This document shows, piece after piece, positions 46,808-56,386 of a DNA stretch of 64,000 bases. How positions within the stretch are numbered: the stretch's first letter is position 1; each line of letters opens with the position of its first letter. A program made the position numbers and the translations under genes. Below the pieces are notes generated by a model, which had not been told where the DNA came from, did not search any database, and saw nothing but the letters and a program-made list of their open reading frames with translations. Source of the stretch: Clostridium grantii DSM 8605 (GTDB taxonomy: Bacteria > Bacillota > Clostridia > Clostridiales > Clostridiaceae); contig NZ_FQXM01000007.1 of NCBI RefSeq assembly GCF_900129965.1, positions 168,384 through 232,383 on the forward strand. Reading direction: 5' to 3'.

Positions 46808-47926
46808 TTACCTAGATAATTTTCTAGCAAGTTCCATTAATTTATCAATAGAGTGTTCATAAAACATTTCATAGCTTTCACAAAAGTAATTTAAACCAGG
46901 AGTATTTTCTTTAAAAGGTTCTTTATTTCTACGACATCCACCTCTACATAATCGAAGCCATTTACATTGTTTACATTTATCATCTACATGAGTAGATATA
47001 TTAACAAATTTATTACCCAATGGATTTGATTGAATGTCTACTATAGTATTTTCATTTAGATTTCCAAGTTTCCATTCGTCAATAACATAAAAGTCGCAAG
47101 GGTAAACACTACCATCAGATTCTACTACCATTTGGCAAGAACAAATGCCCTTCATATCACAAGATTCTGGAGGCTGTCCTAAAAGCATTCCAACTATATT
47201 ATCAAAGTATCTAATGCTGACAAAATCATTGTTTATAACATCCTTATACCAATTATCGAAAAGTGAAGTTAAAAATTTACCATATGCTTGTGGAGTCAAT
47301 GAAAAGTTATGTTGTCCTTGAATTTCTCCTAATGGGTCAAGGCAAGGGATAAATTGTAGATATTTAAAATTGTTTTTCTTGAAAAACTTATAAATTTTAT
47401 CAGCATGGCGAGCAGTTATAGCATTTACAACAACTAATATATTATAGTCAACCTCATATTTAGTTAATAAGTCTATAGATTTCATGATTTTGTTGAATGA
47501 TCCTTTGTTTAAAGAATCAACTCTATTTAAATCATGTATTTCTTTATAACCATCAAGAGAAACTCCTACTAAAAAATTGTTTTCATTTAAGAATTTAGCC
47601 CAATTTTCATCTATAAGCATACCATTTGTTTGAAGTGCGTAACTGATAGGAATATTATTAAGGTTATGTTTTTTTACAAGCTCAATTAAATGAAGATAAA
47701 AATCTAAACCGGCAAGAGTTGGTTCTCCACCTTGAAAAGCAAATAAAATAGAACTTGGCTCATGATTCATAGCTTTTATAATTAAATTCTCTAAGGTATC
47801 ATAAGTCATAATACCATAAGAAGATTTTTCCCTATTTTCGGATAAAGAGTGATAAAAGCAATATTTGCATCTTAAATTACAAAGACTTGAAGCAGGTTTT
47901 ACTAAAAAACTCATTGGTTTATTCAT
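46808..47926 (-). CDS. Anaerobic sulfatase-maturating enzyme (radical SAM, SPASM domain)
   Basis: A 372-residue radical SAM enzyme. The CxxxCxxC motif is CNLRCKYC (Cys16, 20, 23) at the N-terminus; the C-terminal SPASM cysteines lie in SCQMVVESDGSVYPCDF and CKQCKWLRLCRGGC. FAFQGGEPTLAGLDFY and SLDGYKEIHDLNR match the anSME group, which oxidises the active-site Cys or Ser of sulfatases to formylglycine using two auxiliary [4Fe-4S] clusters. The Cys-type sulfatase at 18.3 kb is its obvious client. Monocistronic, with AGGAGG upstream. Confidence 0.9.
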   Translation of the reverse strand: MNKPMSFLVKPASSLCNLRCKYCFYHSLSENREKSSYGIMTYDTLENLIIKAMNHEPSSILFAFQGGEPTLAGLDFYLHLIELVKKHNLNNIPISYALQTNGMLIDENWAKFLNENNFLVGVSLDGYKEIHDLNRVDSLNKGSFNKIMKSIDLLTKYEVDYNILVVVNAITARHADKIYKFFKKNNFKYLQFIPCLDPLGEIQGQHNFSLTPQAYGKFLTSLFDNWYKDVINNDFVSIRYFDNIVGMLLGQPPESCDMKGICSCQMVVESDGSVYPCDFYVIDEWKLGNLNENTIVDIQSNPLGNKFVNISTHVDDKCKQCKWLRLCRGGCRRNKEPFKENTPGLNYFCESYEMFYEHSIDKLMELARKLSR

Positions 47927-48056
47927 TATATGCTCCTCCTATAAAACAACAACTTATAAATAGATTTTTTAAAACAAAACTTATAATAAAATTATATCAT
48001 TGTTAAAGATAATGGCAAGAAATTGGTTTATATTTGATTAATTAATTACATTTCAC

Positions 48057-48084
48057 TTGAAATATTTCAAATTAATTCTATAAT
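48057..48084 (+). promoter_or_regulatory. Promoter of SsuABC-type operon with palindrome over -35
   Basis: TTGAAA (48057-48062), 16 bases, TATAAT (48079-48084). The -35 is part of a 14-bp perfect palindrome TTGAAATATTTCAA (48057-48070), a possible operator. No riboswitch-like leader was seen. Confidence 0.5.
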
Positions 48085-48108
48085 AGTAAAGAGAAAGAGG
48101 TGTAAGTT

Positions 48109-49137
48109 ATGAAAAACAAGAATTTATTTATGGTTAGTTTAATTTTGGTAGTTATATTATTTAGTGGATGTAGTTCTAACAACAATGAAAATAATTCTAA
48201 GAAAACTAATAATTCTACCTTAACTAATGAAAAGCAGGAAATTGTACAGGCATTAGAAAGTATCAATGTTATCACACCAGCAGGAAGTCCAACTTTAAGT
48301 GGAGTGAAAATGTTTTATGATACAACAGAATTAGATAACACAGTGATAAATTATGCAATGACTTTGACTACAGATGAACTTAGTGCAAAGTTATTAGCTG
48401 GAGAAGCAGATTTTGCAGTAGTACCTACAAATTTAGCGGCTAAATTATATAATAAGGGAGTGGAATATAAGATTGTTGCTCCTGTAGTGTGGGGAAACTT
48501 ATATTTGATAAGTAGTGAGGAAATTAATAGTTATGAAGAATTAAAAGGAAAAGAAATTTTTACTATAGGAAAAGGATTGACTCCAGATATAGTATTAAAT
48601 TATTTATTAAAAGAGAATAATATAGATGGAGAAAATGATGTTAAGTTAACATATTTAAGTGGAGCATCTGAATTAGCTTCAAATTTTATAGCGGGGAAAA
48701 GTAGTATAACAATTATGCCAGAACCTATGCTAACAATACTTAAAAGTAAAAATATTAAATATAATTTAGTAATGGATTTGCAAAAGGAATGGAATAAAAT
48801 TAATGGAACCGAATATGGATATCCTCAAGCTTCTTTGATAGTTAAATCAGATTTAGTAGAAACAAATAAAGATTTTGTACTTAAATTTACTGAAGAATTT
48901 AAAAAAGCTGTTGAATGGGTTGAAAATGAGCCAGAAAAAGCTGGTGAGTATTATGAAAAATTAAATGATAGCATGAAAAGTGATGTAACAGCAAAATCAA
49001 TACTTGGATCTAATATAAAATACAAGAGTGCACAGGATTCTCAAAAAGAAATAGAACAATACTTAGAAATATTGAAAGAATATGATGGTGATTCTATAGG
49101 AGGAAAACTTCCAGATGAAGGATTCTACTTTAAATAA
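48109..49137 (+). CDS. ABC transporter substrate-binding lipoprotein (SsuA/ThiY-type)
   Basis: A 342-residue NMT1/SsuA-like binding protein with a lipobox FSGC (Cys21). The N-lobe reads INVITPAGSPTLSGVKMFYD, then LLAGEADFAVVPTNLAAKLY and GKEIFTIGKGLTPDIVLNYLL. Relatives bind sulfonates, nitrate, thiamine precursors or riboflavin-like compounds; the ligand is not determinable from sequence and no biosynthetic neighbour helps. GAAAGAGGTG precedes ATG. The permease gene begins inside its 3' end. Confidence 0.87.
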   Translation: MKNKNLFMVSLILVVILFSGCSSNNNENNSKKTNNSTLTNEKQEIVQALESINVITPAGSPTLSGVKMFYDTTELDNTVINYAMTLTTDELSAKLLAGEADFAVVPTNLAAKLYNKGVEYKIVAPVVWGNLYLISSEEINSYEELKGKEIFTIGKGLTPDIVLNYLLKENNIDGENDVKLTYLSGASELASNFIAGKSSITIMPEPMLTILKSKNIKYNLVMDLQKEWNKINGTEYGYPQASLIVKSDLVETNKDFVLKFTEEFKKAVEWVENEPEKAGEYYEKLNDSMKSDVTAKSILGSNIKYKSAQDSQKEIEQYLEILKEYDGDSIGGKLPDEGFYFK

Positions 49138-49891
49138 TAAAATCATTAATTATTTTAAAGGAAAAGGATACTTGACTATATTTTTCATGTGTTTTTTTAT
49201 CTTATGGAAGGGATTATCGGTTTTTATAGGGAAAGAGATAATCCTTCCTTCCCCAGAAACCACATTATTTAAAATATTAGAATTAATGGGAGAAAAAGAT
49301 TTTTTGATTATAGTATTTAGTACTATAAAAAGAACTATCATTAGTTTTGGATTAGCTTTCTTGTTTGCAATTTTTCTAGGGTTCTTATCTAGTAAGTACA
49401 AAACTATCCAATTAATTATGGGCAGCATGGTTTCTATTATAAGAAGTTTGCCTACAATGGCAATTATTATACTTTCATTAATATGGCTTGGTGGAGAAAA
49501 ATCCCCAATTCTTATTGGTTTCATTGTGGTGTTTCCTATTTTATATAGTAATATAATTGAAGGTATAAAAGAAGTAGATAATAAATTGATGGAAATGGCC
49601 AAAATTTATAATGTTAATAGAAAAGATATAATTTTAAATATTTACTTACCTTCTATTAAAAATTATTTATTTGCTGGTATAAATGCAGCACTTGGTCTTG
49701 CTTTTAAAGTTATGATATCGGCAGAAGTTATGGCACAACCAAAGTATGCCATGGGAACGAGGCTTTATATAGAGAAAATAAACTTAGAAATGAGTGGAGT
49801 TTTTGCATGGGCAATAATTTTAGTATTAATATCTTTTGTATTTGATGGAATACTGAAAAAAATATTTAGAAGTTATAAAGTTCAAACATAA
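49115..49891 (+). CDS. ABC transporter permease (SsuC/TauC-type)
   Basis: A 258-residue permease with about six transmembrane helices; RSLPTMAIIILSLIWLG and the docking loop MEMAKIYNVNRKDIILNIYL are characteristic. Starts within the binding-protein gene (23-base overlap), so translation is coupled. Confidence 0.87.
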   Translation: MKDSTLNNKIINYFKGKGYLTIFFMCFFILWKGLSVFIGKEIILPSPETTLFKILELMGEKDFLIIVFSTIKRTIISFGLAFLFAIFLGFLSSKYKTIQLIMGSMVSIIRSLPTMAIIILSLIWLGGEKSPILIGFIVVFPILYSNIIEGIKEVDNKLMEMAKIYNVNRKDIILNIYLPSIKNYLFAGINAALGLAFKVMISAEVMAQPKYAMGTRLYIEKINLEMSGVFAWAIILVLISFVFDGILKKIFRSYKVQT

Positions 49892-49916
49892 AATAAGCAA
49901 AGAAAGTGATGAAAAT

Positions 49917-50645
49917 ATGAAGATAGTTGACTTACATAAAAAGTACAATGATTTATATGTTTTGAAAAATCTAAATATGGAAATATCAGAGCAAAAAATA
50001 TGCGCAATTATGGGACCTTCAGGATGTGGGAAAACAACCCTTCTTAATATTATCGCTTCAATTATAGAAAAAGATCAAGGGAAATTGATTGAAATTGAGG
50101 ATAAGAAAAAGAGTTATCTTTTTCAGGAACCTAGATTGATACCTTGGAAAACTGTGTATGAGAATATTGGATTTGTTTTAAAAGGTAATTATAATAAAAT
50201 AAAAGCAAATGAAATCATCCATGAAACCTTAAAAGATATGGAGTTAGAAGAATTCAAATATTTTTATCCGGATAAGTTAAGTGGTGGAATGCGACAAAGG
50301 GTAGCACTTGCTAGAGCTTTTTCTTATCCCTGTGATATATTACTAATGGACGAGCCTTTTAAATCTTTGGATTTGGAATTAAGGTATAATTTGATGTTAA
50401 GATTTATGAAGATGTGGAAAAAGCAAAAACCTACGGTTATATTTGTAACGCATGATATTCAAGCAGCTGTGATGTTAAGCGATTATATTTATATATTATC
50501 AAATAAACCTACTAAAGTATGTGAAATTATAGAAAATAATATTCCTATTAAGGAAAGATATTTTTATAATAAAGAATTTCTTCAACTAGAAAAAACATTG
50601 TATAACAAGTTGATAAAAATCAGTGATTATATTATTGAAAAATAA
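49917..50645 (+). CDS. ABC transporter ATP-binding protein (SsuB/TauB-type)
   Basis: A 242-residue ABC ATPase: Walker A GPSGCGKTT, FQEPRLIPW Q-loop, signature LSGGMRQR, Walker B ILLMDEPFKSLD, His switch VFVTHDIQAAV. It closes the three-gene importer operon. AAGAAAGTGATG upstream gives a weak ribosome binding site. Confidence 0.9.
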   Translation: MKIVDLHKKYNDLYVLKNLNMEISEQKICAIMGPSGCGKTTLLNIIASIIEKDQGKLIEIEDKKKSYLFQEPRLIPWKTVYENIGFVLKGNYNKIKANEIIHETLKDMELEEFKYFYPDKLSGGMRQRVALARAFSYPCDILLMDEPFKSLDLELRYNLMLRFMKMWKKQKPTVIFVTHDIQAAVMLSDYIYILSNKPTKVCEIIENNIPIKERYFYNKEFLQLEKTLYNKLIKISDYIIEK

Positions 50646-50724
50646 AGTTTTAATCATAAAACTAAAAGGTTTTTCGTAAAATAATAATATATACTTATAT
50701 CATTTTATAAAAAAGGGGAGACTT

Positions 50725-51186
50725 TTGTATATACCAAATAATAAAATGAATTTTATTTATATCTTAATTTTAGTAGGAGTAGTATTTGTACTTTTTGAGG
50801 TACTTTTTGAGATACTATTTGAACAACTAATAGGATATTATAAAGAAAGATATAAGCTAAATGTATTACGAAAAAAAACTAGAAGAATAAAAATTTCAAC
50901 AAAAGCAACAGGTGATTATAGAAAAGAATTTTCAAAAATACTTAAAAATGAAATTTTAATTGGAAGAGGAAATATAGCACAAGTAAGAATAAATGATGTT
51001 TATATGTCATCAGCTCATTGCAAAGTTATACTTGAAAACAATACAGTGTATGTTGAGGATTTAAAATCAACAAGAGGAACATATTTGAATGGGAAAAAAG
51101 TAAATGAACATGCAGTTTTAAGAAATGAAGATGTTTTAGTAGTAGGAAGTACTGAAATAAAGATTAACATTGGGGATTTTTATTGA
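50725..51186 (+). CDS. Membrane-anchored FHA-domain protein
   Basis: A 153-residue protein: transmembrane helix near residues 11-33, basic linker, then a forkhead-associated domain (about 70-150) with LIGRG, SSAHCKVIL and STRGTYLNGKKV, the phosphothreonine-binding Arg, Ser and Asn positions. Such proteins usually sit beside FtsW/RodA and PBP genes and a Ser/Thr kinase; none is adjacent here. TTG start follows AAGGGGAG. Role in cell-wall regulation is inferred only. Confidence 0.85.
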   Translation: MYIPNNKMNFIYILILVGVVFVLFEVLFEILFEQLIGYYKERYKLNVLRKKTRRIKISTKATGDYRKEFSKILKNEILIGRGNIAQVRINDVYMSSAHCKVILENNTVYVEDLKSTRGTYLNGKKVNEHAVLRNEDVLVVGSTEIKINIGDFY

Positions 51187-51236
51187 AAACGAAAGGTATC
51201 ATCAACAATGAACAGTGAAATGTAAAAAATTATATA

Positions 51237-51326
51237 CTTTGCAGTGAAAACATTACATTGAGCTCAGTAAAACATCCAATCTTTAAAGTTTTTACAATAA
51301 CTCAATGTAATATGTTTTTTGCAAAG
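51237..51326. repeat. Long imperfect inverted repeat in intergenic region
   Basis: Two 26-base arms (51237-51262 and 51301-51326) pair almost throughout: CTTTGCA at one end with TGCAAAG, and ACATTGAG with CTCAATGT inside; the loop is 38 bases. It lies between converging FHA and alaX-like genes, ends in TTTTTTGC, and could be a terminator or a small mobile remnant. Confidence 0.55.
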
Positions 51327-51398
51327 CATTTAACTTAAAAATCACAACAATACCTTATGTTTAAACAATAGTCTTTTTATAAAAGAAAAGAGTTGTAT

Positions 51399-52589
51399 CT
51401 AGAAAATATTTTCGAAAAAGTTTTTTAAATCATCTACACTTTCAAAAGAACCCTGTGCTATTTTGTCGCCACCGCCGCCACGACCATTATATTCTTTGAT
51501 AGTATTTTTATATATTTTGCCGCAATGGAGATTAAAGGTGCCATCATGGGCCAAAAGTATTTTTTTGTCTTTTTCAGAGGCTATGAAAACAACTGTTTTT
51601 TTATCTTCCATTATAAAAGAAGCAAGACTTTGTATATCTTCAAAAGATTTATCTTGTAAAAACACTTTAGTAATAGGAAATTCTTCTAAATCATTTTTGA
51701 TACTAGAATTATAAGATATGTTTTTTAGTATTTCAGTAGCTTCATCTTTTAATAATAAATTTTTAATTTTTTTCAATTCTTGAGAAAGTTCTTTTATTTT
51801 TTCAGATTGAGATAAAGCTTTTGATTTAATTGAATTTTCATCAGTTGAGTAAATAGTACAAAGATCGTTAACAATTTTAGATTTATTTTGATAGTCCCTT
51901 AAAGCCCTTAAACCGCAATTAAAATAAACTCTTGTCATGCTTTTGTATTTTTCCGCTTTAATTATTTTAATTAAACCAACTTCAGCAGTTCCATTAGGAT
52001 GAGTACCACAACAAGCAACACAATCCACATTTTCAATAGTTACAATTCTAATATTGGAATCAACTTTTAATTCTTTTCTAAGCGGAAGAGAATCAGCTTT
52101 TGATTTATCAACTATATCAAAATGGATAGGGTTGTTGTTGAAAATAATTTTATTTGCAGCATCTTCAACTTTTTCTATCATTTCATTAGATATGGTTTTC
52201 AAATCCATATCAATAGTTACATAATCTTCTCCCATATGAAAACCATGGTTTCTTGAATTATATAGACTTAAAAAAACGCCTGATAAAATATGTTCCCCAC
52301 AATGTTGTTGCATTCTATCAAGCCTAACAACCCAATCTAGTTTACATTCAACTGTGGAAATAGGTATATCTTTATCTACCTTATGATAAATAATGTTATC
52401 TTTTTCGAAAACCTGTAAAACTTTTGCATCATTTATCCAACCTTTATCGGATAATTGGCCCCCACTTTCAGGAAAAAAAATAGTTTTGTCTAATGTAATT
52501 AATATGTCATCATTATTTTTTTCCATATTAATTATATTAGAAGTACAATTAATTAAATATGGATTTTCGTCAAACAATCTAATAGTCAA
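51399..52589 (-). CDS. Alanyl-tRNA editing protein AlaX-L (with DHHA1 domain)
   Basis: A 396-residue free-standing alanyl-tRNA-synthetase-like editing protein. N-terminal AlaRS second domain (TIFFPESGGQLSDKG), zinc-site HCGEH and CCGTHPNGTAEVG, coiled coil near 260-300, and a C-terminal DHHA1 domain ending GRGGGGDKIAQGSFES. It clears Ser- or Gly-mischarged tRNA-Ala. Starts at TTG 52589 with GAGGTGATAAA upstream. No synthetase catalytic core is present. Confidence 0.9.
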   Translation of the reverse strand: MTIRLFDENPYLINCTSNIINMEKNNDDILITLDKTIFFPESGGQLSDKGWINDAKVLQVFEKDNIIYHKVDKDIPISTVECKLDWVVRLDRMQQHCGEHILSGVFLSLYNSRNHGFHMGEDYVTIDMDLKTISNEMIEKVEDAANKIIFNNNPIHFDIVDKSKADSLPLRKELKVDSNIRIVTIENVDCVACCGTHPNGTAEVGLIKIIKAEKYKSMTRVYFNCGLRALRDYQNKSKIVNDLCTIYSTDENSIKSKALSQSEKIKELSQELKKIKNLLLKDEATEILKNISYNSSIKNDLEEFPITKVFLQDKSFEDIQSLASFIMEDKKTVVFIASEKDKKILLAHDGTFNLHCGKIYKNTIKEYNGRGGGGDKIAQGSFESVDDLKNFFENIF

Positions 52590-53086
52590 TTTATCACCTC
52601 TAAGTATAATATAGTAATTTTAGTTTATCATAGAAGTATGATTCATTTATAATTTGTTCACGAATAATTTACATATAATTATTTATTTATTACATGTGAG
52701 TATTTATAGGAATCCCAATCTTAAACTTAATTTATACATTCCTTCAAAAGCTGATATACCAATGAATATATCATAGGTATAAGTTGATTTTCAAGATGGA
52801 AACCATATATATAGAAGTTACTTTAACTATTAATTTATATGTATGCTTTGTCTATAGTTAAAACTAAGTTAAAATAATGCAATTTATTATAGCATATCTA
52901 TCAAAAAAAAAATTTTTAAAATCATTTGCAAGAAAATTGCAATTTCCATAAGTATTTTTATTCAAAAAAATGAATAAATACATTAAAAAATTTAATTAAA
53001 GGATTGATATATATGGAATAAAATAAAGCAAAATTTATCGATTAATAAAACAATTTATTAAATATTTATTAAAAAGTAAAAAAATA

Positions 53087-53115
53087 TTGACTCAAAAGTC
53101 TATTTAAATTATAAT
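53087..53115 (+). promoter_or_regulatory. Promoter of opp operon
   Basis: TTGACT (53087-53092), exactly 17 bases, TATAAT (53110-53115): near-consensus. The leader to oppB is about 110 bases and contains a five-codon ORF (53173-53190 region, ATGACAATGAAAGTTTAA). The remaining 480 bases of the 52590-53231 gap are very AT-rich; I found no gene, T-box or riboswitch there. Confidence 0.75.
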
Positions 53116-53231
53116 CATATAAGTGAAGAAAAATATCTGAGATATTAATCAAGAAAAATTTGTCAGTGGGGATTAAGATGACAATGAAAGTTTAAAGTTG
53201 GATTCATTCAAAAAATGGGAAGGAGTTATAT

Positions 53232-54152
53232 ATGTTAAAGTATGTTATTAAGAGATTTATTTCAATGTTCATTACGTTATTTTTTGTAATAACAGTTACT
53301 TTCTTTTTAATGCATTCTATTCCAGGCGGGCCATTTACTAGAGAAAGAGCGTTGCCAGCTGGTGTTGAAGCAGCATTAAATGCAAAGTATAATTTAGATG
53401 CACCACTATGGGTACAATATGTAGATTACTTAAAAGGAGTAGCTTCACTTGATTTAGGACCTTCATTTCAAAAGGTTGGGGTAGAAGTTAATGATATGAT
53501 TAAAGATGGATTTCCTACATCAGCTAAAGTGGGAGGCGCGGCAAGTTTATTTATTATTGTTTTAGGTATACCATTAGGTTTAATATCTGCGCTTAAGCAA
53601 AACAAATGGCAGGATTACATAGTTTCTTTTATATCAACAATAGGGGTTACAGTACCTAGTTTTGTTGTTGCTACATTGATTATATATGTTTTTAGTTCAC
53701 AGCTAGGTTGGTTACCATCTAATGGATTAACTTCGGTAAAACATTATATTGGACCAGTAATTGCCTTGGCAGGATTTTCTTTGGCTTTTGTAGCAAGACT
53801 TACAAGATCAAGTATGCTTGAAGTTTTAAGACAAGACTACGTTATGACTGCTAGAGCAAAAGGATTAAGCGAGTTTAAAGTTATAGGAAAACATGCACTT
53901 AAAAATGCATTGATACCAGTTGTTACTTATATAGGACCAATGGTAGCAGCGATTTTAACAGGATCTTTTGTAGTTGAAAGAATTTTTGCGATACCTGGAA
54001 TGGGAAAAATGTTTGTTGAAAGTGTATCAAATAGAGACTATACAGTTATTTTAGGTTCAACTATTTTCTATGCAGCATTCTCAATATTTATGATTTTCCT
54101 TGTTGACGTTGCGTATGGAATGATAGATCCGCGTATTAAACTAGAGGATTAG
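53232..54152 (+). CDS. oppB: Oligopeptide ABC transporter permease OppB
   Basis: A 306-residue permease of the OppB/DppB group with six transmembrane helices. N-terminal YVIKRFISMFITLFFVITVTF with HSIPGGPF, and the docking loop MTARAKGLSEFKVIGKHALK. ERIFAIPGMGKMFVESVSNRD is the standard C-terminal signature. GGAAGGAG precedes ATG. First gene of an opp-type operon leading into murein-peptide genes. Confidence 0.95.
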   Translation: MLKYVIKRFISMFITLFFVITVTFFLMHSIPGGPFTRERALPAGVEAALNAKYNLDAPLWVQYVDYLKGVASLDLGPSFQKVGVEVNDMIKDGFPTSAKVGGAASLFIIVLGIPLGLISALKQNKWQDYIVSFISTIGVTVPSFVVATLIIYVFSSQLGWLPSNGLTSVKHYIGPVIALAGFSLAFVARLTRSSMLEVLRQDYVMTARAKGLSEFKVIGKHALKNALIPVVTYIGPMVAAILTGSFVVERIFAIPGMGKMFVESVSNRDYTVILGSTIFYAAFSIFMIFLVDVAYGMIDPRIKLED

Positions 54153-54165
54153 GAGGAAATTTAAA

Positions 54166-55353
54166 GTGACTGAAGGTAATGTAAATAACAATAAATGGGC
54201 ACCGATAGATAAAAGTATTTTGGACAATGAAGTTATTGCCAGACCAAGTTTAACATATTGGCAAGATGCTTGGAGAAGATTGAAAAAAAGTCCTTTATCT
54301 ATGATAGGATTAGTAACTATTGTAATAATATTATTACTTGCAATTTTTGGACCAATGTTGTCTAAGTATTCTTACTCAGAGCAGCAATTGAATTTTGCAA
54401 ATATACCACCAAAATTTGAAATATATCAAGTTAAGGATAAATTTGTTTATGTTCATCAAGAATATAAATTAATAGAAGTTAGCGAAAAGGGAGAACTTTT
54501 ACAAAGAGTTGTTGAATCAGAAAAAAATCCTGCAGATAAATATAATGCTTTTGATTTTTATGGTGATGAACTTGTAATTGATTATTCTTATGCAGTGGAT
54601 AAAAGTGGAACAAATGGAGCTAAGTTTACTTTGGAACTAAATGGAGAAGTACTTCAACCATATGATACAGTAAGCAATAAAAGTTATATGTTAGGAACAG
54701 ACTCTTTGGGAAGAGATGTTTTAGTAAGAGTACTTTACGGAGCACGTATTTCTTTATTGGTTGCATTTATAGCAACTTTAGTAAACTTAATTATAGGAGT
54801 TACTTATGGAGCTATATCTGGATATGAAGGCGGACGTACAGATAATATAATGATGCGTATAGTGGATTTAATAAATACTGTACCGTTGATGTTATATGTT
54901 ATTTTACTTATGGTTGTTATGGAGGCAGGATTAAAACCTATAATAATTGCGCTAGGTTCCGTTTATTGGGTAAGCATGGCTAGATTGGTTAGAGGACAAG
55001 TGCTTTCCTTAAAGGAACAAGAATTCATACTAGCAGCAAGAACACTTGGTGTTTCTAAAAGAAAAATAATCTCAAAACATTTAATTCCAAATGCAATGGG
55101 ACCTATTATTGTATCTATGACTATGATGATTCCAAGTGCTATATTTACAGAATCATTTTTAAGTTTTATAGGTTTAGGGGTTTCAGCTCCTCAAGCATCT
55201 TGGGGAACTTTAGCAAGTGATGCACTTACATCATTGAGATCTTATGGTTATCAATTGTTGTACCCTTCATTAGCTATTTGTATTACCATGTTTGCATTTA
55301 ATTTTTTAGGTGATGGACTAAGAGACGCATTAGATCCACGTTTGCGTAAATAG
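54166..55353 (+). CDS. oppC: Oligopeptide ABC transporter permease OppC, with extra exterior domain
   Basis: A 395-residue OppC/DppC permease, about 90 residues longer than the usual 300. After TM1 (residues 46-66) an inserted soluble segment (PPKFEIYQVKDKFVYVHQEY to about residue 165) precedes the canonical LGTDSLGRDVLVRVLYGAR. The docking loop LAARTLGVSKRKIISKHLIPN and C-terminal GDGLRDALDPRL are intact. The insert faces outward and could contact the binding protein. GTG start with AGGAGG upstream. Confidence 0.93.
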   Translation: MTEGNVNNNKWAPIDKSILDNEVIARPSLTYWQDAWRRLKKSPLSMIGLVTIVIILLLAIFGPMLSKYSYSEQQLNFANIPPKFEIYQVKDKFVYVHQEYKLIEVSEKGELLQRVVESEKNPADKYNAFDFYGDELVIDYSYAVDKSGTNGAKFTLELNGEVLQPYDTVSNKSYMLGTDSLGRDVLVRVLYGARISLLVAFIATLVNLIIGVTYGAISGYEGGRTDNIMMRIVDLINTVPLMLYVILLMVVMEAGLKPIIIALGSVYWVSMARLVRGQVLSLKEQEFILAARTLGVSKRKIISKHLIPNAMGPIIVSMTMMIPSAIFTESFLSFIGLGVSAPQASWGTLASDALTSLRSYGYQLLYPSLAICITMFAFNFLGDGLRDALDPRLRK

Positions 55354-55369
55354 AAGAGGAGTTAGTGAG

Positions 55370-56386
55370 ATGGCAGATAAAATATTAGAAATGAAAAACG
55401 TTAAAACCTCTTTCTTTACTCATTTAGGTGAAGTTCAAGCAGTTAGAGGAGTTAGCTTTGATGTTCATAAAGGAGAAACTATTGGTATAGTTGGAGAATC
55501 AGGCAGTGGTAAAAGTGTAACTGCTAAATCAATAATGAGATTAATAGAGCATCCAGGAAAAATCAAAGAAGGAGAAATTATCTTTAAAGGAGAAAGTGTA
55601 TTAGATTACTCAAAAGATAAGTTAACTTCAGTTAGAGGAAATGAAATAGCAATGATATTTCAAGATCCAATGACATCTTTAAATCCAGTTTTTAAAGTTG
55701 GAGATCAAATAATAGAAGTTTTAAGAAAACATAGAAAATTAAATAAAGCTGATGCAAAAAAAGAAGCTATTGAAATGCTAAGATTAGTAGGAATCCCATC
55801 ACCAGAAAAAAGAGTAGATAACTATCCTCATGAATTTAGTGGTGGAATGAGACAACGTGCAATGATAGCTATAGCTTTATCATGTCAGCCAGATTTATTA
55901 ATCGCAGATGAGCCTACAACAGCATTAGACGTTACAATTCAAGCTCAAATTCTTGATTTAATGAATAATTTAAGTGATAAATTAGGAACATCTATAGTAT
56001 TAATAACTCATGACTTAGGTGTAGTAGCAGAAACTTGTTCTAAAGTTGTGGTTATGTATGGTGGATTAGTTATGGAAGAAGGTAGTGTAGAACAAATATT
56101 TAAAAATCCTAGCAATCCATATACATTAGGGTTAATGAAATCTATCCCTAAAGTAGAATCAGGAGAAAAATCTAGATTAATTCCAATAGAAGGTTCACCT
56201 CCAGATTTATTAAAACCACCAACTGGATGTCCATTCTGTGCTAGATGTTCATATGCTATGAATATATGTAATGAAGAATTACCTCCATACTTTAATGTTG
56301 AAGAAGGTCATAGATCAATGTGTTGGATGCTCCACGAGAATGCACCTGGATTTGACAAGAATAAAGGAGGAGCTACAAATGAGTAA
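55370..56386 (+). CDS. oppD: Oligopeptide ABC transporter ATP-binding protein OppD
   Basis: A 338-residue ABC ATPase: Walker A GESGSGKS, signature FSGGMRQR, Walker B LLIADEPTTALD, switch LITHDLGVVAE, and the C-terminal oligopeptide-transporter extension with Cys-rich PTGCPFCARCSYAMNIC (iron-sulfur or zinc-type cluster in relatives). Overlaps the oppF start by eight bases. Confidence 0.95.
   Translation: MADKILEMKNVKTSFFTHLGEVQAVRGVSFDVHKGETIGIVGESGSGKSVTAKSIMRLIEHPGKIKEGEIIFKGESVLDYSKDKLTSVRGNEIAMIFQDPMTSLNPVFKVGDQIIEVLRKHRKLNKADAKKEAIEMLRLVGIPSPEKRVDNYPHEFSGGMRQRAMIAIALSCQPDLLIADEPTTALDVTIQAQILDLMNNLSDKLGTSIVLITHDLGVVAETCSKVVVMYGGLVMEEGSVEQIFKNPSNPYTLGLMKSIPKVESGEKSRLIPIEGSPPDLLKPPTGCPFCARCSYAMNICNEELPPYFNVEEGHRSMCWMLHENAPGFDKNKGGATNE

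Noticed and set aside
48001..48108. THI-box thiamine riboswitch before the SsuABC-type operon
   Set aside because: The leader between promoter and start codon is only about 20 bases, too short for a riboswitch.
52590..53086. Possible T-box, riboswitch or small gene in the 640-bp gap before oppB
   Set aside because: No T-box sequence, no conserved aptamer-like GC-rich core, and no frame with a ribosome binding site; the DNA is very AT-rich throughout.
56271..56378. Longer OppF start inside oppD
   Set aside because: The upstream residues are an out-of-frame reading of the OppD C-terminus; a clear AAAGGAGG precedes ATG 56379.
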